A stretch of 64,000 nucleotides of DNA from the NCBI RefSeq assembly GCF_947501405.1, contig NZ_CANMVK010000001.1:1116001-1180000 (forward strand). The letters are read 5' to 3'. The stretch comes from an uncultured Hoeflea sp. (lineage in GTDB: Bacteria > Pseudomonadota > Alphaproteobacteria > Rhizobiales > Rhizobiaceae). The notes under the pieces were generated by a model. It was not told where the DNA came from. It saw only the letters and a list, made by a program, of their open reading frames with translations, and made no database searches. The number at the start of each line of letters is the position of its first letter. Position 1 is the stretch's first letter. The position numbers and the translations under genes were made by a program. Positions 57,835 through 64,000 of this stretch are shown here, one piece after another.

Positions 57835-57924
57835 AACGGGCTAACAAGGCCTCGCCGCGCAGCGGGCAATCGTATAACTGCATGGGTGTTGCTGCATCGC
57901 GTTCCGGCTTGCTCCGCTTCTAAT

Positions 57925-57956
57925 AAAAACGCCGCGGATCATATCAATCCGCGGCG
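57925..57956 (-). terminator. Intrinsic terminator of the alpha/beta hydrolase gene
   Basis: Perfect 10-bp stem CGCCGCGGAT (57930-57939) / ATCCGCGGCG (57947-57956); read leftward it is followed by TTTTATTA. It serves the minus-strand hydrolase and may also stop lolD transcripts. Confidence 0.8.
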
Positions 57957-57990
57957 ATAGTGTCGGCGCTCTTCCGCTGGGACCGATTGG

Positions 57991-58668
57991 TCAGCGAAGC
58001 CGTTTGGCCGCGACCGCGGGGACCAGTTCGCCGGCCAGCCGACGGTCGAGATAATCTTCGCACTCCGCCATCAGCTCATCGGTCTTGCCGGCGAAGAAAT
58101 GGTTGGCGCCCGGAATGGTTTTCTGGGTGATGAGAATGCCCTTTTGCTGCTTGAGCTTCTCCACCAGACCGATGACATCCTTTTCCGGGGCGACGCGGTC
58201 GGCATCGCCGTGGATGATCAGCCCGGAGGAGGGGCAGGGTGCCAGGAACGAAAAATCATAGGTGTTGGGTTGCGGGGCGATCGAGAAGAAGCCCTCGATT
58301 TCGGGCCGGCGCATGAGGAGCTGCATGCCGATCCAGGCGCCGAAGGAGTAACCCGCCACCCAGCAGCTCTTGGAATCGGGATGCAGGCTCTGCACCCAGT
58401 CGAGCGCACCGGCTGCATCGGAGAGTTCGCCTGCACCATGGTCGAATTCACCCTGGCTGCGGCCAATCGAGCGGAAATTGAACCTCAGCGTTGTGAAGCC
58501 GCGTTGCTGGAACATATAGAACAACTGATAGACAATCTGGTTGTTCATGGTGCCGCCAAACTGCGGATGCGGATGCAGCACGATGGCAATCGGTGCGTTC
58601 TTTTCCTTGCCGGGTTGATAGCGGCCCTCGAGCCGTCCGGCGGGTCCGTTGAAAATGACTTCGGGCAT
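57991..58668 (-). CDS. Alpha/beta hydrolase
   Basis: A 225-residue cytoplasmic hydrolase. Oxyanion region LHPHPQFGGTMNNQ, nucleophile elbow GYSFGAW, acid residue region IIHGDADRVAP and catalytic His in GANHFFAGK. This subgroup is related to dienelactone hydrolases and the COG2945 family; the substrate is unknown. It is transcribed divergently from the suf operon. Confidence 0.88.
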   Translation of the reverse strand: MPEVIFNGPAGRLEGRYQPGKEKNAPIAIVLHPHPQFGGTMNNQIVYQLFYMFQQRGFTTLRFNFRSIGRSQGEFDHGAGELSDAAGALDWVQSLHPDSKSCWVAGYSFGAWIGMQLLMRRPEIEGFFSIAPQPNTYDFSFLAPCPSSGLIIHGDADRVAPEKDVIGLVEKLKQQKGILITQKTIPGANHFFAGKTDELMAECEDYLDRRLAGELVPAVAAKRLR

Positions 58669-58754
58669 TCATACTCCATGAATCGGATCGTGGTCGCGCC
58701 GCCCGCGGTCCATCCCGCATGACCTGCAGGCGGTTGGATATCGCGGCCGCGCTC

Positions 58755-58783
58755 TTGACGGCGGCGGGGTGGCTCCCTAGAAC
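58755..58783 (+). promoter_or_regulatory. Candidate suf operon promoter
   Basis: -35 TTGACG (58755-58760), 17-bp spacer, -10 TAGAAC (58778-58783). It lies directly before the iron-control box, about 130 bp before the cysteine desulfurase ATG. Confidence 0.5.
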
Positions 58784-58787
58784 CTAG

Positions 58788-58804
58788 TTTAGAATCATTC
58801 GAAA
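58788..58804 (+). promoter_or_regulatory. ICE box, Irr-type iron-responsive operator
   Basis: TTTAGAA-TCA-TTCGAAA differs by one base from the known inverted repeat TTTAGAA-N3-TTCTAAA bound by Irr in Rhizobiales. It is positioned at the expected transcription start of the suf operon, a site suited for repression of suf when iron is scarce. Confidence 0.65.
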
Positions 58805-58912
58805 CTGCAGCAGTGCGCTGAAAGTGTGAGTGTCTTACGGCATCGCGCACGGAAAATTCAAGAAAAATGCGCCCTCGGCCGAAATCGGGGCGCGGACAGA
58901 GCGAAGGGAACC

Positions 58913-60085
58913 ATGGCGAGCGACCGGCTCTATTTCGATTACAACGCAACCGCACCGCTTTTGCCGGCGGCGCGGACGGCGATGATCGATGCGCTGGAGC
59001 TTGCTGGAAACCCGTCATCGGTGCACGCCGAGGGCCGCGCCGCCAGAGCCGCGGTTACCCGGGCAAGGTCCGCCGTGGCAGCTTTGACCGATGTCCCGCC
59101 GGCGCAAGTGGTATTCACCTCGGGCGCCACGGAGGCGGCCAATCACCTCCTGACACCGAATTACCGGATGGGCCGGGCACCGGTGCGGGTGTCGCGACTG
59201 CTGGTGTCGGCGGTTGAGCATCCGGCAGTGCTTGCCGGGGGCCGATTTGCGCCCGATCAGGTGACCGTGTTGCCGGTCGACGAACAGGGGCGGGTCGATC
59301 TCGATGCGCTTGCCGATACGCTTGCCGTCCATGATCAGGCGACCGGCCAGGCGATGCTGGCGCTGCAACTGGCGAACAACGAAACTGGTGTTATTCAGCC
59401 GGTGCGTGCAGCGTCGGAGATTGTCAAGGCGCATCACGGGCTAATGGTGGTGGACGCGGCACAGGGTGCGGGCCGCTTGCCGCTTAAGCTTGAAGTGCTG
59501 GGCGCGGATTTCATGGTGCTGTCGGGCCACAAGATGGGAGCCGCCAAGGGTGTTGGCGCGATCATCAGCGCTGGCGAAGTCTTGATGCCTGTGCCGCTTG
59601 TGACCGGTGGCGGTCAGGAAAAGGGGCATCGCGGCGGCACGGAAAATCTGACAGGCATTGCCGGCTTCGGCGCTGCCGCCACCGAAGCGCTTTCGGCGCT
59701 TGGGGCCGTGGCCTCGGTTGAGGCGCTTCGCGACCGGATGGAAGCCGGGATGCGCGAGGCTGCCCCCGATGTCATCCTTCACGGAAGCGGCGCGAAGCGG
59801 CTGTGCAACACCAGCTTCTTTTCGCTGCCGGGGCTTAAGGCGGAGACCGCACAGATCGCATTCGATATGGAGAATGTTGCGGTGTCGGCCGGCTCGGCCT
59901 GCTCGTCGGGCAAGATCGGCGAAAGCCATGTACTTGAGGCAATGGGCGCGGATGCGGCGCTGGGCGCGATCCGGGTCAGCGTGGGCGCGACCGTCACGGC
60001 GGCGGAGATTGATGCATTCATGCAAGTATTTGCACGCATCAACGACCGTCGGCTGAGCCGCCAGGGTGCCCAGAACGCTGCCTGA
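58913..60085 (+). CDS. Cysteine desulfurase (IscS/NifS-like) of the suf operon
   Basis: A 390-residue PLP enzyme that takes sulfur from cysteine for Fe-S cluster assembly. H103 (VEHPAVLAGG), D181 and K207 (LSGHKMGAAKG) form the cofactor site, and catalytic C330 is in the long-loop motif SAGSACSSGK, which is the class I (IscS/NifS) form. The start at 58913 (MASDRLYFDYNATAP) has AAGGGAA upstream; the open frame from 58826 is too long. A second desulfurase (SufS) may follow sufD beyond the window, as in related genomes. Confidence 0.92.
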   Translation: MASDRLYFDYNATAPLLPAARTAMIDALELAGNPSSVHAEGRAARAAVTRARSAVAALTDVPPAQVVFTSGATEAANHLLTPNYRMGRAPVRVSRLLVSAVEHPAVLAGGRFAPDQVTVLPVDEQGRVDLDALADTLAVHDQATGQAMLALQLANNETGVIQPVRAASEIVKAHHGLMVVDAAQGAGRLPLKLEVLGADFMVLSGHKMGAAKGVGAIISAGEVLMPVPLVTGGGQEKGHRGGTENLTGIAGFGAAATEALSALGAVASVEALRDRMEAGMREAAPDVILHGSGAKRLCNTSFFSLPGLKAETAQIAFDMENVAVSAGSACSSGKIGESHVLEAMGADAALGAIRVSVGATVTAAEIDAFMQVFARINDRRLSRQGAQNAA

Positions 60086-60243
60086 AGCAGCGGCAAGAAA
60101 TTCGGTTTGCAAAGGCAAGATTCTTCGCAAACCACATGGCGCGGACCCCGGTCCCGCCCTACATAGTGATCAGCCTCAAGTGGGGTTGCATTACACGACG
60201 TTAACAAGCTGCCGGCCTTGACCCGGCGAGATTGGAGAGCGCC

Positions 60244-61713
60244 ATGCCTGCCGTGCAGGAGACCATTGATCAGGTCCGTCAAATCGACGTTGACCAGTAC
60301 AAATACGGCTTTGAAACCGTTATCGAAAGCGACACCGCGCCCAAGGGCCTGAACGAAGACACCATCCGGATGATCTCGGCCAAGAAGAATGAGCCAGAGT
60401 GGATGCTGGAGTGGCGTCTGGACGCGTTCAAGCGCTGGCTGACCATGGAAGAGCCCAGCTGGGCGCGCGTCGATTACCCGAAGATCGACTTTCAGGATAT
60501 CCACTATTACTCCGCACCGAAGGGCACCGCGGGTCCCAAGTCGATCGACGATGTCGATCCGGAACTGCTCAGGGTTTACGAGAAGCTCGGTATTCCGTTG
60601 CGCGAGCAGGAAATTCTGGCCGGCGTCCAGCAGTCGAAGATCGCCGTCGATGCGGTGTTCGATTCGGTATCTGTCGTCACCACCTTCAAGGAAGAACTGG
60701 CCAAGGCTGGCGTGATCTTCATGTCGATCTCCGAGGCGATGCGCGAGCATCCCGAACTGGTGAAGAAGTATCTGGGCACCGTGGTGCCGGTGACCGACAA
60801 TTATTACGCCACGCTCAACTCCGCGGTGTTTACCGACGGGTCTTTCGTGTTCGTGCCAAAGGGCGTGCGCTGCCCGATGGAGCTGTCGACCTATTTCCGC
60901 ATCAACGAAAAGAACACCGGCCAGTTCGAACGCACGCTGATCATCGCCGAGGAGGGGGCTTACGTCTCCTATCTCGAGGGTTGCACCGCGCCGCAGCGCG
61001 ACGAAAACCAGCTTCATGCGGCGGTGGTCGAGCTGATCACGCTTGACGACGCCGAAATCAAGTATTCGACGGTACAGAACTGGTATCCGGGCGACAAGGA
61101 CGGCAAGGGCGGGATCTACAATTTCGTCACCAAGCGCGGCGATTGCCGCGGCAAGAACTCCAAGATCTCCTGGACCCAGGTCGAGACCGGTTCGGCGATC
61201 ACCTGGAAATATCCGTCCTGCATCCTGCGTGGCGACAATTCGCGCGGCGAGTTCTATTCGATCGCGGTGTCGAACGGCTATCAGCAGATCGATTCTGGCA
61301 CCAAGATGATCCATCTGGGCAAGAACACCTCGAGCCGGATCATCTCCAAGGGCATTTCGGCAGGCAATTCCAACAACACCTATCGCGGTCAGGTTTCGGC
61401 GCACCGCAAGGCGGAGAATGCCCGAAACTTCACCCAGTGTGACAGTCTGCTGATCGGCAACCAGTGCGGCGCGCACACGGTGCCTTATATCGAGGCCAAG
61501 AACTCGACCGCGCAGTTCGAGCACGAGGCCACGACCTCGAAAATCTCCGAGGATCAACTCTTCTACTGTCTGGCCCGCGGCATTCCCGAGGAAGAAGCGA
61601 TCGCGTTGATCGTCAATGGCTTCGTCAAGGAAGTGATCCAGGAGTTGCCAATGGAGTTTGCCGTCGAGGCACAGAAGCTGATCGGTATCAGCCTTGAGGG
61701 CAGCGTCGGGTAA
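60244..61713 (+). CDS. sufB: Fe-S cluster assembly scaffold protein SufB
   Basis: A 489-residue beta-helix scaffold of the SufBCD complex. Family blocks [34 protein letters not shown] and [16 protein letters not shown] are present, and the conserved cysteine acceptor is in [16 protein letters not shown]. The start at 60244 has GGAGAG upstream. Confidence 0.97.
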   Translation: MPAVQETIDQVRQIDVDQYKYGFETVIESDTAPKGLNEDTIRMISAKKNEPEWMLEWRLDAFKRWLTMEEPSWARVDYPKIDFQDIHYYSAPKGTAGPKSIDDVDPELLRVYEKLGIPLREQEILAGVQQSKIAVDAVFDSVSVVTTFKEELAKAGVIFMSISEAMREHPELVKKYLGTVVPVTDNYYATLNSAVFTDGSFVFVPKGVRCPMELSTYFRINEKNTGQFERTLIIAEEGAYVSYLEGCTAPQRDENQLHAAVVELITLDDAEIKYSTVQNWYPGDKDGKGGIYNFVTKRGDCRGKNSKISWTQVETGSAITWKYPSCILRGDNSRGEFYSIAVSNGYQQIDSGTKMIHLGKNTSSRIISKGISAGNSNNTYRGQVSAHRKAENARNFTQCDSLLIGNQCGAHTVPYIEAKNSTAQFEHEATTSKISEDQLFYCLARGIPEEEAIALIVNGFVKEVIQELPMEFAVEAQKLIGISLEGSVG

Positions 61714-61800
61714 TCTGCGGGTCCGCAATTGCCGGCGTCGGGCTGCGTGCCCGGATCAAGCGCCGGTGTGGTGCGGAAAATGAAGGATCGGAGCGTTGCA

Positions 61801-62013
61801 ATGAAGCTGAAATCTGAAACCAAGGCCGAATTCGACAAGCTCAGAAGGCGTTACGGCGATCTGGGCCAATCCATCGACGATCTTCTGGAAGCGATTTCGC
61901 GCGGTTCGACGGGAACCAGCGAGCAGATGCTCGGGGCTGAGTTGCACAAGGCGCGGCTCGAACTGGCGTCGATCGCCCGCCGGCTGCAGGGACTGCAGAA
62001 TGATGACGACTGA
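61801..62013 (+). CDS. Small hypothetical protein in suf operon
   Basis: A 70-residue charged, mostly helical protein (MKLKSETKAEFDKLRRRYGDL ... LASIARRLQGLQNDDD), possibly coiled coil. GGAG seven bases before 61801 supports this start; 61780 is an alternative. Its end overlaps the cupin gene by 14 bp, so the two are coupled. I do not recognise a family. Confidence 0.6.
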   Translation: MKLKSETKAEFDKLRRRYGDLGQSIDDLLEAISRGSTGTSEQMLGAELHKARLELASIARRLQGLQNDDD

Positions 62014-62512
62014 CACCTTGACGCCCGTGATCAATCTCGACGACGTCGAGTTGCGTGATTTCGCTGATGCGGAAGGGCGTTTTTCGGCGCGGGTCGGCTC
62101 ATTCGGCAAGGTCATCGGATCGTCCGGAATCGGCTGCATGCTGCATGTGGTCGAGCCTGGCCGCAAAGCGTTTCCGTTTCACGCCCATCACCGGATCCAC
62201 GAGGTGTTCGTGGTGCTCGAAGGCGAGGGCGTCTATCGCTTTGGTGATGAGCGCTATCCGATCAGAACGGGCGATGTGTGCGCAGCGCCAACCGGCGGCG
62301 CGGACACGGCGCACCAGATTGCCAACACCGGAACGACGATGCTCAAATATCTGGGCCTGTCGACGACCGCCGAAACCGAGGTGGTCGAGTACCCGGATTC
62401 GGGCAAGTTTGCGGTATCGAGCCGGTATGACATGAGCAATCCAGAGGCTGGCGGCATTCGCTTCGTAGGGCGCAAGGAAGCCTCACTCGACTACTTCGAG
62501 GGCGAGCCATGA
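62000..62512 (+). CDS. Cupin domain protein
   Basis: A 170-residue single-domain cupin. The metal motif 1 is H-x-H-x(n)-E-like in FPFHAHHRIHEVFVVLEGEGVYRFGDERYPIRTGD, and motif 2 is TAHQIANTG. It could bind iron or another metal; the substrate is unknown. It is embedded in the suf operon between sufB and sufC. The start may be 62000 or the next ATG at 62003. Confidence 0.8.
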   Translation: MMTTDTLTPVINLDDVELRDFADAEGRFSARVGSFGKVIGSSGIGCMLHVVEPGRKAFPFHAHHRIHEVFVVLEGEGVYRFGDERYPIRTGDVCAAPTGGADTAHQIANTGTTMLKYLGLSTTAETEVVEYPDSGKFAVSSRYDMSNPEAGGIRFVGRKEASLDYFEGEP

Positions 62513-62589
62513 GCTTTGGCGAGATCCTTACCTCTGGCTTTGTAGAAAGTGCGGTGCGTTTCAACGCCCGCTCTGAGACGGAGCTGTGA
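62509..62589 (+). CDS. Possible 26-residue peptide
   Basis: A short frame MSFGEILTSGFVESAVRFNA plus six residues, starting in the ATGA overlap with the cupin stop and ending 1 bp before the next gene. Coupling geometry is good, but there is no family evidence, so it may be chance. Confidence 0.25.
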   Translation: MSFGEILTSGFVESAVRFNARSETEL

Positions 62590-62590
62590 C

Positions 62591-62779
62591 ATGAACGACA
62601 GGCCGAACAAGGACATGTCGGGAACCATCAGGCTGGCGGGCGCTGCATCCATCCTGCTTGCTTGCGCGATCGGCTGGTGGCTCGATCCGCTGGGTGAACC
62701 GATGCTGAGCGCTGGCGTTCTGGGGCTGGTGGCCGGCTTGAGCTTCGCGCTGCGCGGCCTGTTTAAATCAAAATCCTAA
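62591..62779 (+). CDS. Small two-helix membrane protein in suf operon
   Basis: 62 residues with a polar N-terminus and two hydrophobic segments (LAGAASILLACAIGWWL and LSAGVLGLVAGLSFALRGLF). The start at 62591 (MNDRPNKDMSG). No family recognised. It lies 23 bp before sufC. Confidence 0.6.
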   Translation: MNDRPNKDMSGTIRLAGAASILLACAIGWWLDPLGEPMLSAGVLGLVAGLSFALRGLFKSKS

Positions 62780-62802
62780 ATTCGAATTCAGGAAACAAAG
62801 AC

Positions 62803-63558
62803 ATGCTGGAAATCAAGAACCTTCACGCCCGGATCGCCGAAGACGGCACCGAGATCATCCGTGGCCTCAATCTGACGGTCAAGGCCGGTGAAGTGGCCGC
62901 GATCATGGGGCCGAACGGCTCGGGCAAGTCGACGCTGTCCTACATTCTTGCCGGGCGCGATGACTATGAGGTGACCGAGGGTGACATTCTCTACAACGGA
63001 GAATCGATCCTCGAACTGGATCCGTCCGAACGGGCAGCCAAGGGTATCTTCCTGGCGTTTCAGTATCCGGTGGAAATTCCCGGGGTGGCAACCATGCAGT
63101 TCCTCAAGGTGGCGATGAACGAGCAGCGCAAGGCGCGCGGCGAGGACGAACTCAAGACCCCGGAATTCATTCGTCTGGTCAAGGAGGCAGCGGCTGCCCT
63201 GCAGATCGATCCGGATATGCTCAAGCGGCCGCTCAATGTCGGCTTTTCGGGTGGCGAAAAGAAGCGCGCTGAGATCCTTCAGATGAAACTTCTGTCGCCG
63301 CAGCTCTGCGTGCTCGACGAAACCGATTCCGGGCTCGACATCGACGCACTGAAAATCGTCTCCGACGGCGTCAACGCGCTGCGCTCGCCTGATCGCGCGG
63401 TGGTGGTTATCACCCACTACCAGCGGCTTCTGGAACACATCGTGCCCGACAGCGTGCATGTGCTTTACCGGGGTCAGGTGATCAAATCTGGCGACAAGGA
63501 TCTGGCGCTTGATCTCGAGGCCAACGGCTATGCCGGGATCATCGAAGCCGCCGCGTAA
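62803..63558 (+). CDS. sufC: Fe-S cluster assembly ATPase SufC
   Basis: A 251-residue cytoplasmic ABC-type ATPase that drives the SufBCD scaffold. Walker A GPNGSGKST at 36-44, the SufC-type signature FSGGEKKRAEILQMKLL, and Walker B LCVLDETDSGLDIDAL. An AGGAAAC sequence precedes the ATG. Confidence 0.97.
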   Translation: MLEIKNLHARIAEDGTEIIRGLNLTVKAGEVAAIMGPNGSGKSTLSYILAGRDDYEVTEGDILYNGESILELDPSERAAKGIFLAFQYPVEIPGVATMQFLKVAMNEQRKARGEDELKTPEFIRLVKEAAAALQIDPDMLKRPLNVGFSGGEKKRAEILQMKLLSPQLCVLDETDSGLDIDALKIVSDGVNALRSPDRAVVVITHYQRLLEHIVPDSVHVLYRGQVIKSGDKDLALDLEANGYAGIIEAAA

Positions 63559-63603
63559 CGCACGATACGAATTGACGGGCCGAAAAGGCCGGGAGAGATA
63601 GGC

Positions 63604-64000
63604 ATGAACATGCAAACCAAGCCGCCGCGCACAGCAGCCGAACAGGCTATCCTCGACAGTTTTACCGAGATGCTGGGCCATCTGCCGGGCGATGCACCGG
63701 TTACTTCGGCGCGTGACAATCTGCTTTACGGGATCTCCGAATCGGGCTTGCCGACGCGGCGGATCGAGAGCTGGCACTACACCGATCTGCGCAATCTGCT
63801 GCGTGGCGAACCGGCCGCACCTGGCGGAACCGCAGCCAAGCTTGAACCGCTCGTGCGCGGCAGCCTTGTGCTGCCGGTGGTGCAGGGGCAAAGCGCCGAG
63901 CTGTCGCCGCCTGAAGACATGGAGCTTACGCCATTCATGGATCTTCTGGTCTCGGGTGAGGCCGCAAAGCTTCTGAGCGAACGCGGGTCCGACGATCTGA
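63604..64000 (+). CDS. sufD: Fe-S cluster assembly protein SufD, 5' part
   Basis: An open frame from the ATG at 63604 runs off the window end after 132 codons. It starts MNMQTKPPRTAAEQAILDSF and contains ESWHYTDLRNLL, the N-terminal pattern of SufD, which completes the SufBC2D scaffold. The C-terminal beta-helix is outside the window. Confidence 0.9.
   Translation, partial: MNMQTKPPRTAAEQAILDSFTEMLGHLPGDAPVTSARDNLLYGISESGLPTRRIESWHYTDLRNLLRGEPAAPGGTAAKLEPLVRGSLVLPVVQGQSAELSPPEDMELTPFMDLLVSGEAAKLLSERGSDDL

Noticed and set aside
1-64000. CRISPR array, insertion sequence or prophage
   Set aside because: No regularly spaced repeats, transposase, integrase or phage structural gene seen. tRNA-Asp and tRNA-Val show no duplicated 3' end that would mark an attachment site.

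Overview
The window is a GC-rich alphaproteobacterial chromosome segment. Gene content and order point to the Rhizobiales: a nuoABCDEFGHIJKLMN operon followed by birA, rnj, mce, a DUF1467 gene, proS and lolCD; a divergent tyrS/anmK pair; and a suf operon behind an Irr-type iron box. A marine or host-associated Rhizobiaceae/Phyllobacteriaceae relative (for example near Hoeflea) fits, but the genus is inference. Coding density is high. I see no insertion sequence, phage gene or CRISPR array.

Layout. 1-13.2 kb holds housekeeping genes: the 3' end of a molybdopterin-binding/nucleotidyltransferase fusion, a TfoX-like protein, a DEAD-box helicase, a secreted fasciclin protein, an M23 peptidase, a ferritin-like protein, a one-Cys peroxiredoxin, a large AsmA-like protein, tyrS and anmK. 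13.2-31.3 kb is an accessory island for 2-aminoethylphosphonate (AEP). It has a DeoR regulator, a sarcosine/dimethylglycine-dehydrogenase-like flavoenzyme with a folate domain, a LysR regulator, an Na/Pi cotransporter-like protein, phnW-phnA-phnY, a PbfA-like PLP lyase, a D-2-hydroxyacid dehydrogenase, an EamA exporter and a three-gene AEP ABC importer. 31.5-34 kb holds tRNA-Val, tRNA-Asp and a soluble PAS-PAS chemoreceptor. 34.5-50.7 kb is the complex I operon, which includes an extra protein between nuoF and nuoG. 50.8-57.8 kb runs birA to lolD and contains a probable small RNA on the opposite strand. 58.0-64 kb holds an alpha/beta hydrolase and the start of the suf operon, cut by the window end inside sufD.

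How the parts work together. In the island, the ABC system should import AEP. PhnW moves its amino group to pyruvate to give phosphonoacetaldehyde, PhnY oxidises that to phosphonoacetate, and PhnA splits it to acetate and phosphate. PbfA would feed (R)-1-hydroxy-AEP into phosphonoacetaldehyde. The flavoenzyme is a candidate for removing N-methyl groups from methylated AEP, and the Na/Pi-type protein could export surplus phosphate.

The most notable new observation is a 39-bp element in the same register at the promoters of phnW, the importer, the LysR/Na-Pi divergent pair and, more weakly, the flavoenzyme. It suggests that these scattered units form one regulon, probably under the LysR protein.
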